Assembly: GCA_007129945.1 (NCBI GenBank)
Contig: SKUN01000132.1
Span: 1 to 41,191, forward strand
Reading direction: 5' to 3'
DNA length: 41,191 bases
Origin: Bacteroidales bacterium
GTDB taxonomy: Bacteria; Bacteroidota; Bacteroidia; Bacteroidales; UBA7960
A model generated the notes under the pieces. That model was not told where the DNA came from. It saw only the letters and a program-made list of their open reading frames with translations, and searched no databases. Below, piece by piece: positions 9,309-18,862 of this stretch (position 1 is the first letter of the stretch; every line of letters begins with the position of its first letter). Made by a program: the position numbers and the translations under genes.

Positions 9309-10514
9309 TCAAAGTTCGAGAAAAAAAGTCCATTTCGCCAGCAGCATATTGTCATAAAAAGAACTTTCGGAAAAATGATTGTATTCAAGGCGCAACCTGT
9401 GGTTGTAAATAGGAATGTAAGACAACCCGACTGTGTAAACCCTTTCATTGGTGACATCCACCATCTGCGATCCAAAGTCAGGTAGTTCAAGCTGCTGATA
9501 CATAATGCTGCTGCTGATTTTATTTGTATGATTCAGAATCAGAAAGGCATAACCTCCAAAGAAACTTTCATTGGCAAGTTTCCGGTTGACCCATTCGGTT
9601 TGAAAGAAAACAGAACGATCTCCCGGAGTATACCAGAGCAAATTGGCACCACCCCCCCAGGCATTCATGCCGAGTCCGTTATTCAGCTCCACAGCATCAG
9701 CAACGGATACATGACTGGAAGGAACATACTTTAAAAAAGGATGATCATTTTCCTGGTGATCAAAATAGCCAAAGCCTCTGATACCCATATCGAAATCACC
9801 CACATTAAATGCAAAGTCCAGCGTCGTCGTCAGTACGGTATGCGATGATTGATAACCGTTTTTAGCGGCTTCGACCAACAGGGCTGTTCTTGAACGACCC
9901 GCATCATGGAACCACTTCACACTACCTCCATCAAGGGCCAGTCCGTGGTTGTCCCCCCAATACTCGGTAAAAATACGGGGTTTCATATTGAACTGAAAAT
10001 CGGCCAGGTGTAACTGATTGGCATAACTTACAACAGAAAACATACGACCGGCAGTAAACTCAAGATTGGTGGCCTCGGGTTTCCACGTTATAAAAAATTC
10101 CTCCACTTCCAGTTCAATGTCATAATCAGGGTCTGCCTTTCGAACAAAAGCAGGTTTGTTGAGGAAATCATGCCAAACTGCAGAGTCAAAATGAAACGCC
10201 CCGAAAAAAGTCAGACGCTCACTCAGCTGTCCGTCCAGGTCAACCATAATGGCAGCAAGCCCTCCGATTCCGTCGCCTGGCTCAGGACTGTATTTGTAAT
10301 AGGTTTCACCGCCCAGTTCAATTATTAAAAAGGGATTGTCTGCTTCACCACTGCCATCTGGCGGCAAAGAGGATTCTTCCGCATCATCCGCAATTCCTTC
10401 ACCGGCCCGGCCCGGGCCTTCTTTTTCATCAGCCAGTACCGTAACAGGATGATGAATAAATAAAATGCCAACCGCAAACTGAACTGCAACTACAATAACT
10501 TTCAACCATTTCAT
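9309..10514 (-). CDS. porin-like outer membrane beta-barrel protein
   Basis: Signal peptide, alternating aromatic/polar strands, C-terminal LLAKWTFFLEL typical of OM beta-barrels. Confidence 0.65.
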   Translation of the reverse strand: MKWLKVIVVAVQFAVGILFIHHPVTVLADEKEGPGRAGEGIADDAEESSLPPDGSGEADNPFLIIELGGETYYKYSPEPGDGIGGLAAIMVDLDGQLSERLTFFGAFHFDSAVWHDFLNKPAFVRKADPDYDIELEVEEFFITWKPEATNLEFTAGRMFSVVSYANQLHLADFQFNMKPRIFTEYWGDNHGLALDGGSVKWFHDAGRSRTALLVEAAKNGYQSSHTVLTTTLDFAFNVGDFDMGIRGFGYFDHQENDHPFLKYVPSSHVSVADAVELNNGLGMNAWGGGANLLWYTPGDRSVFFQTEWVNRKLANESFFGGYAFLILNHTNKISSSIMYQQLELPDFGSQMVDVTNERVYTVGLSYIPIYNHRLRLEYNHFSESSFYDNMLLAKWTFFLEL

Positions 10515-10759
10515 AAATAACGCAATTTTGAATTTTTCTTAAATCATGCGCCATTTTGACATTTCAAATGTAGAATGGTTTAAGCAAATCCCTGTAGATG
10601 AACTTGTTAATAATTTGTTAACCCTTTTCTGCAATAAATTTACTCCTTCATTACCTGACATTTAGCCCTGAAACCCACCCCTTGGAATGGCTATATTTTA
10701 TTTATTAATGGGATTGTTTGGCAGAAATCATTTTCTTTGCGTCAAAAACAATCAATATT

Positions 10760-12118
10760 ATGGAAGGTTTAACGGGCGTATTTTTCAGTTTTTGTATTCT
10801 GTTGCTTTTTTTGCTGGCCGGAAAGATATTGCGGGCCAGGGTAGGGCTGCTGCAGCGTATTTTCCTGCCGGCATCTATTATCGGAGGGTTTCTGGCTCTT
10901 ATATTCGGTCCTTACCTTCTGGACGTACTCCCGGATTTCCTGTATACCACCTGGTCCGACATCCCGGGGCTGCTGATCAATATCGTTTTTGCCTCACTGT
11001 TTTTGGGCGTACTGATACCGGGAATAAAGACAATGTGGACACAGGGCGGCAGCCAGCTTTGTTTCGGAATGATTGTTGGCAGCGGTCAGTACCTTGTAGC
11101 CATGCTGATCACCGTATTATTGCTGACACCCCTTTTTGGCGTACCCCCGATTTTTGCCACCATCCTGGAGATTGGTTTTGCCGGCGGGCACGGAACAGCA
11201 GCCGGAATGCATCCGGTATTTGCTGAACTTGGTTTTCCTGCCGGATCAGCACTTGCGCAGATGTCAGCTACGGTAGGTATTATTGCAGCTGTTGTGGGGG
11301 GCGTTTTTTACATCAATATCGCCATCAGGAGAGGGTATTGCGTGAACCTGGACCAGACAAAAGGCATCCCCCGGTTTAAAAAAGTGGGATTGATCCCGGA
11401 GAAAGACAGGTTTCCCTCATCCAATGCCACAGTAGCATCTGAGTCCATTGAGCCACTGGCCTTCCATTTCTCCATAGTTGGGGTCGCAATTCTGGTAGGA
11501 TGGGTGCTCCTGGCAGGTGTACGGCAATTGCATCCCATGCTCGGTGGTTTTCCCCTGTTTCCGCTTGCGATGGTCGGCGGCATGATCGTGCAGGCTTTTT
11601 CAGCCAAGATAAAAGTCAGTCAGTATTATGACCGCCTGACTTTTGAGCGAATACTGGGACTCTCACTGGATATTTTGGTTGTAGCAGCCATCGCCTCCAT
11701 ACGCCTGGATCTTTTTGTCGCACACTTCTGGCCTTTTGCCATTTTGATGGCAGTCGGTATTGCATGGCTTTTCTTCTGTCTGGTAGTGCTGGCTCCCCGT
11801 ATGTTCCCCTATAACTGGCTCGAGCGCGGAGTAACCGAATACGGAATGCAAAGCGGTGTAACCGCCATGGGATTATTGCTGCTCCGTCTTGTAGATCCCC
11901 ATTACAAAACGGATACCGCGCAGGCATTCGGATTCAAACAAATGTTGTATGAGCCGTTTCTGGGTGGCGGTTTCATTACGGCCACTGCACCTTTTATTCT
12001 GGTCGGACTTGGGATCTGGTGGTCGATTGCGGCGGCTGCAGTCATTGTATTTGCATTCGGACTGATTTCTTTCCTTAACGGCTGGACCACACGCAATCCC
12101 AGAAAAAAAGCCCGTTAA
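10760..12118 (+). CDS. sodium/glutamate symporter-like (GltS family) transporter
   Basis: Multi-TM; IGFAGGHGTAAGM motif and internal duplication like GltS. Start placed at ATG 10760 (MEGLTG) rather than 10718. Confidence 0.8.
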   Translation: MEGLTGVFFSFCILLLFLLAGKILRARVGLLQRIFLPASIIGGFLALIFGPYLLDVLPDFLYTTWSDIPGLLINIVFASLFLGVLIPGIKTMWTQGGSQLCFGMIVGSGQYLVAMLITVLLLTPLFGVPPIFATILEIGFAGGHGTAAGMHPVFAELGFPAGSALAQMSATVGIIAAVVGGVFYINIAIRRGYCVNLDQTKGIPRFKKVGLIPEKDRFPSSNATVASESIEPLAFHFSIVGVAILVGWVLLAGVRQLHPMLGGFPLFPLAMVGGMIVQAFSAKIKVSQYYDRLTFERILGLSLDILVVAAIASIRLDLFVAHFWPFAILMAVGIAWLFFCLVVLAPRMFPYNWLERGVTEYGMQSGVTAMGLLLLRLVDPHYKTDTAQAFGFKQMLYEPFLGGGFITATAPFILVGLGIWWSIAAAAVIVFAFGLISFLNGWTTRNPRKKAR

Positions 12119-12138
12119 TCAAGGATCAACGGGCTTTT
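12104..12138. terminator. bidirectional intrinsic terminator between convergent genes
   Basis: AAAAGCCCGTT-AATCAAGGATC-AACGGGCTTTT; A-tract and T-tract on either side. Confidence 0.85.
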
Positions 12139-12158
12139 ATCTAAGATGCTTTTCCGGA

Positions 12159-12995
12159 CTATCCGGTTTGTTTGGTTTTTCCAAAACTGGCTGTAAGCCT
12201 GTCAAGGATGATGGCCAGTATTACAACTACCAGCCCTGCTTCAAAACCTTCTCCTACCTGCAGGCGTTGAATACCACGTAACACGTTGGTACCAACTCCA
12301 CCGGCGCCGATCATTGCTGCAATGACCACCATAGAAAGACCCAGCATGATCGATTGATTCACCCCTGCCATTATGGTAGGCTTGGCGACCGGAACCTGAA
12401 CCTTCAACAGTTTTTGCATCGGGGTTGCCCCGAATGCATCTGCCGCTTCGATCAATTCATGGGGCACCTGCCGGATACCCAGGTTGGTCAGTCGGATCAG
12501 TGGCGGCAGGGCAAATACAAAGGTAGCCACCACACCAGGCACCAGGCCCAGCCCGAAAAACATCACTGCCGGAATCAGGTAAACAAAGGCCGGCATGGTT
12601 TGCATAAAGTCAAGCACAGGTCTGATAATGGAATTAAAACGGTCGCTCCGGGCGGCATAGATCCCGAGCGGTAAGCCAACGACCATTACCAGTATTTCAG
12701 CCGTTAATACCAGGGCAAGGGTTTCCACAAAAGGCTCCCACAATCCGATATTTTCGGTAATCAACAGGCCAACAAGGGCGAAAATGCTCATTTGCCAGCC
12801 TGCCAGTTTCCAGGTCAGTGCAGCAATAAGCACAATCAGGATGATGGGATGCATCAGAAGCATCCCGTCCTTCAGATTATTCACCAAAAAGTAAATGAAG
12901 GCACTGAAGCCGTCAAATACCGGTCCGAATTCACTGACAAGGTAATCCACTGCAGCAGACACCCAGTCTTTAATAGGTATACGAAATGGAAACAT
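12159..12995 (-). CDS. proW: glycine betaine/proline-type ABC transporter permease
   Basis: EAADAFGATPMQKLLKVQVPVAKPTIMAGVNQSIMLGLSMVVIAAMIGAGGVG is typical of OpuAB/ProW. Confidence 0.92.
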   Translation of the reverse strand: MFPFRIPIKDWVSAAVDYLVSEFGPVFDGFSAFIYFLVNNLKDGMLLMHPIILIVLIAALTWKLAGWQMSIFALVGLLITENIGLWEPFVETLALVLTAEILVMVVGLPLGIYAARSDRFNSIIRPVLDFMQTMPAFVYLIPAVMFFGLGLVPGVVATFVFALPPLIRLTNLGIRQVPHELIEAADAFGATPMQKLLKVQVPVAKPTIMAGVNQSIMLGLSMVVIAAMIGAGGVGTNVLRGIQRLQVGEGFEAGLVVVILAIILDRLTASFGKTKQTG

Positions 12996-13018
12996 TGGTT
13001 GTTTTCTTTACAGAATGC

Positions 13019-14257
13019 TTAATCATCTTCATTTTTATCCTGACCGATCATTTCATCGTCCTGTTGTGAGAGGGCCGAAATGATGTTGCCTTTTGCAATT
13101 ACCCCCTGCAGCCTGTTGTCCTCATCCACCACAGCTATGGGACCGAATTCCGTATTGTTATAGATATTCATAACTTCGGTCATGGACTTATCCGGAGTTA
13201 CCGTCGAGGGCATGTGCAACAGGGAATTGTCAAACGGTACTTTTTCTTCCTCCTTGTGCTTGTTCAGATAATCCACAAGCTCCCGGGCACGAATGTACCC
13301 TTTCAGATTCCGCCTGGTATCCGTCATCAATATTCCGGTCAGGTTGTTTTTTCTGATCTTTCGCAGGATCGTCCTTGGTCCGTCGCCGGGGAATGCTATT
13401 TCGACAGTAGGCTGCATGATCGCTCCGGCAGTCAGCACAGCTGCCCGGTTCATGTCTTCCACAAATGCCCTTACGTAATCGCTGGCCGGTTTGGAAATGA
13501 TTTCTTCTGCCGTACCAATCTGTTCGATGCGGCCATCCTTCATAATGGCGATGCGGTCGCCGATCCGGAAAGCCTCATCAAGGTCATGTGTGACAAAGAT
13601 GATGGTTTTCTGCATTTTATCCTGCAGTTCCAGCAATTCATCCTGCATCTGCCGCCGGATAAGCGGGTCAAGTGCACTGAAAGCTTCGTCCATCAGCATA
13701 ATCCCCGCATCAACGGACAAACCACGGGCCAGTCCGACACGTTGCTGCATTCCGCCTGAAAGCTGGGAAGGATAGCTGTTTTCATTACCGGTAAGCCCCA
13801 CCTGTTCGATCACCTTCATGGCCTTTTCGCGACGTTCATCCTTGTCGACGCCCTGAAGCTCAAGACCAAATTCCACATTTTCTGCCACTGTCCGGTGAGG
13901 CAAAATGGCAAAATTCTGAAAAACCATCCCGCAAAAATGCTTGCGACGGAACTCCCGAAGGTCATTGGTGTTCAGCTTGGTGATATCCTTTCCGTCGATA
14001 ATGATCTCCCCGGCAGTAGGCTCATGCAAGCGATTCAACAAACGTTCCAGTGTGGATTTCCCGCTACCGGAAAGACCCATGAGTACGAAAATTTCTTTTT
14101 CATGTACATCAAAGGACACATCGTAAACACCTACCACCTGCTTGTGGTCATTCAGGATGTCTGCTTTGCTCTTTCCTTTTTTCAGTGCCTCAAGGGCCTT
14201 TCCGGGCTGGTTTCCAAAAATTTTTGTCAGGTTCTTGACAACAATTTTTTCTTTCAT
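13019..14257 (-). CDS. proV: glycine betaine/proline-type ABC transporter ATPase with C-terminal CBS domains
   Basis: GLSGSGKSTLERLLNRLHEPTAG, LSGGMQQRVGLARGLSVDAGIMLMDEAFSALDPLIR, CBS-like C-terminus. Confidence 0.95.
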   Translation of the reverse strand: MKEKIVVKNLTKIFGNQPGKALEALKKGKSKADILNDHKQVVGVYDVSFDVHEKEIFVLMGLSGSGKSTLERLLNRLHEPTAGEIIIDGKDITKLNTNDLREFRRKHFCGMVFQNFAILPHRTVAENVEFGLELQGVDKDERREKAMKVIEQVGLTGNENSYPSQLSGGMQQRVGLARGLSVDAGIMLMDEAFSALDPLIRRQMQDELLELQDKMQKTIIFVTHDLDEAFRIGDRIAIMKDGRIEQIGTAEEIISKPASDYVRAFVEDMNRAAVLTAGAIMQPTVEIAFPGDGPRTILRKIRKNNLTGILMTDTRRNLKGYIRARELVDYLNKHKEEEKVPFDNSLLHMPSTVTPDKSMTEVMNIYNNTEFGPIAVVDEDNRLQGVIAKGNIISALSQQDDEMIGQDKNEDD

Positions 14258-14273
14258 AAATAATTATAAAAAA

Positions 14274-15146
14274 TTACGGAAGCCATTGGTCTACCCTGTC
14301 GCGATTCTCAGCAATCCAGGCTCTGGCAGCTTCCATTGGCTCCATTCCATCTTCAATATAGATCATTACTTCAGCCATCTCCTCGGGTGTCCAGTAAAAG
14401 TTATCCAGGAAATTGTATACATCAGGCGCTTTTTCCAGCAGATCAGGGTGCACAATGGTGGCAATGTGCTCAGCTTCACCAAGGGTCTTTCGGGGGTCTT
14501 CAAGGTATTTCAGGTCATAAGCGGCAAATTTCCAGTGGGGGGTCCATCCGGTAACGATGATCCACTCCTCACGGTCAATGGCACGCTCCAAAGCAGCGGT
14601 CATCGCTGCGTCCGAACCGGATACCAGGTTATAGTCCAAGTCGTATTCTTCGATTGTTCTTTCTGTGGCAGCCATCAGCCCTGCACCAGGATCAATTCCG
14701 ATGATCTCACCGTCAAACTCATCCACGTAGTCATTCAGCTCTTCGATGCTGTTCACGGGAACATACTCAGGAACAACAAGACCCAGCCGTGCACCCTCGA
14801 GATTGGCTCCGAGATTGATCACATCATCCTGGGTTTCTTCAAGGTATGCCTCATGGGTAACCGGAAGCCAGCCAGCAACCATTGCATCGAAGTCTCCCCT
14901 TGCCACACCCATCCACATTGGGCCGGCATCTACAGAAGTCAGGTCAACTTCATAGCCGAGGTCGTCCTGAATTACCGCCGCAACTACATGTGTGGAAGCA
15001 ATTTCAGAATCCCACAACACGTAACCGAGGTTGATTTCATCGGTTTCCGGTGCGCACGAGTTCATGCTGAAAAGCAATCCCACAGCAACAACAATTGCAG
15101 CTGCAATTGACAATGATTTGGTCAGTAATGTTTTTGTAATTTTCAT
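14274..15146 (-). CDS. glycine betaine-type ABC transporter substrate-binding lipoprotein
   Basis: MKITKTLLTKSLSIAAAIVVAVGLLFSMNSC lipobox, then INLGYVLWDSEIASTHVV; RBS AGGAGG upstream of ATG 15146. The ORF-track start at 15212 falls inside a terminator hairpin. Confidence 0.92.
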   Translation of the reverse strand: MKITKTLLTKSLSIAAAIVVAVGLLFSMNSCAPETDEINLGYVLWDSEIASTHVVAAVIQDDLGYEVDLTSVDAGPMWMGVARGDFDAMVAGWLPVTHEAYLEETQDDVINLGANLEGARLGLVVPEYVPVNSIEELNDYVDEFDGEIIGIDPGAGLMAATERTIEEYDLDYNLVSGSDAAMTAALERAIDREEWIIVTGWTPHWKFAAYDLKYLEDPRKTLGEAEHIATIVHPDLLEKAPDVYNFLDNFYWTPEEMAEVMIYIEDGMEPMEAARAWIAENRDRVDQWLP

Positions 15147-15180
15147 TTGGTTTTCCTCCTGTTGTTTTGTTTCTAAAATA

Positions 15181-15214
15181 GAAAAAAGTGGGGGCACATC
15201 TGTAACCCCCACTT
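15181..15214 (-). terminator. intrinsic terminator/attenuator between porin and OpuAC genes
   Basis: Minus strand AAGTGGGGG-TTACAGATGTG-CCCCCACTT followed by a T-run (CTTTTTTC); 9-bp perfect stem. Confidence 0.85.
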
Positions 15215-15229
15215 GTAAATGTAGTTATT

Positions 15230-16477
15230 CTAAAAGTAATATCCAACATTGATGTTGAAACGCAGATTCCAGTCCATGTCATCCACAGGGATTGGCCTGC
15301 CCTGGGCATCAAGTTGCCCGGCACCCATTCCCGTGCCAAAATTATCGGTAAGCCATGGATGGTTCTTACCCATCGCAAAATCGACATAAGTCCAGATATT
15401 ACCGGCTGTGATCAGGAAACCGGGAACAAGCATATGGCTGTCTTCAAAGTCAAACATCTGTCCGTCAACTTCCAGTTGCCCGTCTTTGGTCATCAGTGCG
15501 TAATCCACGTAGGGCATGATATTGGAAATGGGGCCCAGGTCCACATCAATGCCTTTTCCGATTCCCATGGAAAGGATGTTGGCTCTTGCAGCCACACCAT
15601 CGCCATAATAAGGATCACCATAAGCACCCATCTGCACACGGTCCATTAGCTGACCCGCATCATTTTTGGCTGCGTAATCATAATTGATGAACTGTCCTTT
15701 TACACTCCAGTCACCGAAAGTCGCTGCACCGTGGGCTGCAATGGCATGACCATATTCAGTTTCATCCAGTACGGAATTGTACAGCCCCTGGCGCTGGGCA
15801 GAAAAACCGACTTCTACGCCCGGAGTGATTTCATAACCAAGGCGCACGTTCAGCTGATTCATTTCCCTGATGTGAGCAGGTGCTCCGGACAATACTCCGT
15901 CAGAGTCAGGAATAACATTATAGGAATAGGTTCCTGCCCCCGGGCCGCCATAGGGGGCCGCGTTGTGTGCAGGTCCTGCTGGCTCCTGCTGGCGGAAATA
16001 AGCCATCATCAGGTTCAGGCGGTCACTAAGATCGTAACTGAATTTAACTCCCATATTGAAGTCATCCTCAAGGCCGACATAATAACCACTCATGAACCAC
16101 CAGCTGTGTGAGTTATACATCAGGTTACCGAAAGGCACCTGCGTAACACCCAGTTCCATATTGAAGTTATCTGAAAAGTCATAACCCAGATACCCTTCCT
16201 TGATAAAATGAGTGTTGAAGGTGGGATAAAAGCGATACTCAAAGTTTAGTGTCACATCGCTGTACCTGGCAGCAACATTCAACCGCCATGTATCCCAGGT
16301 GGCATAAGTACTGGTAGGCATTGCTTCACTTTCATAATGCTGACTCACGAAATTGTAGCGGACAGCACCGCCGAATTGCACAAAGTCCTCCTCATCCTGG
16401 GCATAGGCGTTGGTCGACAACCCCATCCCAAGCATCATCATCAGTACTACAAATCCTGTCAATCGTAAAAATTTCAT
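15230..16477 (-). CDS. porin-like outer membrane protein
   Basis: Signal peptide ...LSTNAYAQ; beta-barrel-like; C-terminal LRFNINVGYYF. Confidence 0.75.
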   Translation of the reverse strand: MKFLRLTGFVVLMMMLGMGLSTNAYAQDEEDFVQFGGAVRYNFVSQHYESEAMPTSTYATWDTWRLNVAARYSDVTLNFEYRFYPTFNTHFIKEGYLGYDFSDNFNMELGVTQVPFGNLMYNSHSWWFMSGYYVGLEDDFNMGVKFSYDLSDRLNLMMAYFRQQEPAGPAHNAAPYGGPGAGTYSYNVIPDSDGVLSGAPAHIREMNQLNVRLGYEITPGVEVGFSAQRQGLYNSVLDETEYGHAIAAHGAATFGDWSVKGQFINYDYAAKNDAGQLMDRVQMGAYGDPYYGDGVAARANILSMGIGKGIDVDLGPISNIMPYVDYALMTKDGQLEVDGQMFDFEDSHMLVPGFLITAGNIWTYVDFAMGKNHPWLTDNFGTGMGAGQLDAQGRPIPVDDMDWNLRFNINVGYYF

Positions 16478-16671
16478 AAATTAATGATTTAGTGAATAAA
16501 AATAAGTTTGAACCTGAAGAATCTCTTCATTCAAAGCCTTTGATTTAACAATTCTATTTGATTCAATTCAAGAATTCAACAAGTCGGATATGTTGATTGA
16601 CCCTATTGTTGAGCAGCGTGGTTTTCGGAAAAAACCACAAGCAGTATGCCCCCTCAGGGGCACATAACATG

Positions 16672-16702
16672 CAAAAGTAGTAAATTTTTTTACTTCACGC
16701 AA
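16672..16702 (-). promoter_or_regulatory. candidate Bacteroidota sigma promoter for porin-opu operon
   Basis: Minus strand TTG-N20-TACTTTTG (consensus TTTG...TAnnTTTG), about 190 nt upstream of the porin ATG. Confidence 0.55.
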
Positions 16703-16758
16703 GGAAAGGCCTGGTTAAGTAGATAGCAAACGGGCAATTACCCCGTCTAAATACCTGT

Positions 16759-17790
16759 TTACCTGAGTATTTCAAGCGCTTTTTCAATGATATCATCACG
16801 CCCCTGCTCAATGCTTCCGGAGGAAAGATGCCGTGTAACATGGGGGGCAACACCTGACTCAATGCTGTTTCCTTCGGGATCCAGAAAACGGCTGCTGGAA
16901 AGGCGCAACATCCATCCGTTTGGCAGGTCCCTGAAGGCAGGGATCCCCCCACCCCCGCCGGTTGTATCACCCACTAAGGTGACATTGGGAAGCACCTTCA
17001 TATATTGGGCAAAGTAAGTGGTGGCGCTGTAGCTTCTCCTGTTGGTGAGCACCACCACCTTTCCGTCAAACCGGGGGCCATCATGGGGACGGATATATAC
17101 CTCCTCTGCCCGGAAGTCTTCATGCCCCGGCCCGTTTTTGATGTAGTTGGTTCCGGCAAAACGACGTTCCCTCGTAAAACGGGCGGCGATATCGCGGGCA
17201 TTGTCAGGGCTGCCTCCTCCGTTGTTACGCACATCAATGATCAGCCCGGGCCGGCCACCCGAAGCATTCAGGGTATTGATCAGTGAATTCAGATGGCTTT
17301 CACTGATTGCGTTGGCGAAACTTCCGTAATACACATAAAAAACATCCCGCTCAAGTTTAACAAACTGCAGGGGGCCGATGTATCGCTCCCGGTCCTGCAA
17401 ATAATGTCGCTGGACAATACTGTAATAAAAGTTCTCCGGGCTGTCAAGGAACCAGTCCCAGTAACGGGAGCGATCAAAAGAACTCACCAGGTTGACATGC
17501 CCGTCGCGGAGCTCATAAAGCATGGCCGCACAGAGATCAAATAATTCAACCTGCCCCATGTCCGGCCGGACTTTTTCCCGGTACTGGTCATATATGGCAT
17601 CCCAGTCTACCCCTTTCTCCCTGAAAAAGGAATAATGCCGGTCGGCAAAAGTCCACACCTCATCAAATATACTCACCGGATCATCACCAGCCTCATCTTC
17701 CATGAAAACTTGTTCACAGGAAGCAAACAACCATGGAAGCAATGCCAGAAACCCGATTTTTATGTATTTATTTTTGTTCATACCCTTCAT
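16759..17790 (-). CDS. S41 family peptidase (C-terminal processing protease-like)
   Basis: Lipoprotein-like N-terminus; LIIDVRNNGGGSPDNARDIAARF and VVLTNRRSYSATTYFA (catalytic Ser). Confidence 0.88.
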   Translation of the reverse strand: MKGMNKNKYIKIGFLALLPWLFASCEQVFMEDEAGDDPVSIFDEVWTFADRHYSFFREKGVDWDAIYDQYREKVRPDMGQVELFDLCAAMLYELRDGHVNLVSSFDRSRYWDWFLDSPENFYYSIVQRHYLQDRERYIGPLQFVKLERDVFYVYYGSFANAISESHLNSLINTLNASGGRPGLIIDVRNNGGGSPDNARDIAARFTRERRFAGTNYIKNGPGHEDFRAEEVYIRPHDGPRFDGKVVVLTNRRSYSATTYFAQYMKVLPNVTLVGDTTGGGGGIPAFRDLPNGWMLRLSSSRFLDPEGNSIESGVAPHVTRHLSSGSIEQGRDDIIEKALEILR

Positions 17791-17849
17791 TTACACACAG
17801 ACACGCTCCATTCAAACAATTCGGCTTCAAGTGCCTTGAAAGACCTGTT

Positions 17850-18776
17850 TCAGTTCAACAGAAAGTACAATTCCAGCACAAACTGATGACGTACATTATA
17901 TAGACGCAGATCATGATTACCGTCCATACGCAAATAATCCCAATTGTATCCGATTCTGCACCAGTTGGGATTGTATTCGTTGCCAAATGAATGCCGGTAG
18001 AAAATGCCACTACTGATCTGGGCGGTATTCCCCGGGTGGGTCAGAAAGCTTTCCAGGTTCTGCAGGGTGCTTCCCCCGTCTTCCCCGATGCGATAACTGG
18101 TTCCGTACCCGGGAAACCCAAGGTTATATCCGATCAAAGATGCAGCCAGCGAAAAATCAAAATGCCATTCACGGTTAAACAGTAATAAAGGATAGGAAAT
18201 ATCCATCCTCGGCTGCAATGACCCCACAGCGTTGGCAAACAAAAAGGAATTGCCCATGGCCGGAATAATCCGGAAATCAGCCGTAAGATCTGCCTGTGCG
18301 CCTGCATAGAAACGGAATGGCCCGCGCGGATCAAGACGCCGTAAATGAACATACCTTGTGCCACCTGAAAAATTATAAACCAGCGAATTTTCATGATGCG
18401 GGCGGGAGTAGTGGAATGTGCCCCTGGCAAAATGCCATTCAGAAATATGGGAAGGTGTGCGGCGGTGCAAAGCAAAGGAAAGGACTCCCCCTGGGCCACT
18501 GTAATGAAGATTCGACATCTTCTGGTCAAACAGCAGCCCTTTTGAAAACCCCTGGTCGATTTTCAGGTAGGTTAATTTATCAGGCAGATCCGACAAATAA
18601 GTGGCCCGCAAATGCCCCCGGTCATCCCGGTCGGGGCGGTATCCATCATTATCAGTAAACTGCCCGGCGCAGACCCCGGGGACCACAAATCCCGAAAGGG
18701 ACAGGAATAAAAAAGCCATCCCGGCCAACCGGAAGAAAAAAGACTTTTTCGGAATTGAGCGCGGGATTTCTGGCAT
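17850..18776 (-). CDS. putative outer membrane beta-barrel protein, unknown function
   Basis: Signal peptide, beta-strand alternation, C-terminal QFVLELYFLLN. Confidence 0.55.
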   Translation of the reverse strand: MPEIPRSIPKKSFFFRLAGMAFLFLSLSGFVVPGVCAGQFTDNDGYRPDRDDRGHLRATYLSDLPDKLTYLKIDQGFSKGLLFDQKMSNLHYSGPGGVLSFALHRRTPSHISEWHFARGTFHYSRPHHENSLVYNFSGGTRYVHLRRLDPRGPFRFYAGAQADLTADFRIIPAMGNSFLFANAVGSLQPRMDISYPLLLFNREWHFDFSLAASLIGYNLGFPGYGTSYRIGEDGGSTLQNLESFLTHPGNTAQISSGIFYRHSFGNEYNPNWCRIGYNWDYLRMDGNHDLRLYNVRHQFVLELYFLLN

Positions 18777-18862
18777 TGTTCTGACATTTGTTTACGCCGG
18801 CAAAGATACAAAAATCCATATTTTTCATACTTTTGCAAACCTGCAAACACCTGAAAAAACCA

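Noticed and set aside
10559-10572. ACATTT-C-AAATGT inverted repeat and TACATTTG upstream of the porin/S46 genes
   Set aside because: A -7-like element is present on the minus strand but no -33 element at proper spacing; AT-rich short palindromes are common by chance.
10687-11226. 179-aa plus-strand ORF starting before the GltS-like gene
   Set aside because: Out-of-frame overlap with the transporter ORF; Arg/Gly-rich, no signal or domain.
14142-15110. 322-aa plus-strand ORF
   Set aside because: Antisense shadow of the ABC substrate-binding protein gene; no recognisable domain and it runs through coding sequence of a well-supported gene.
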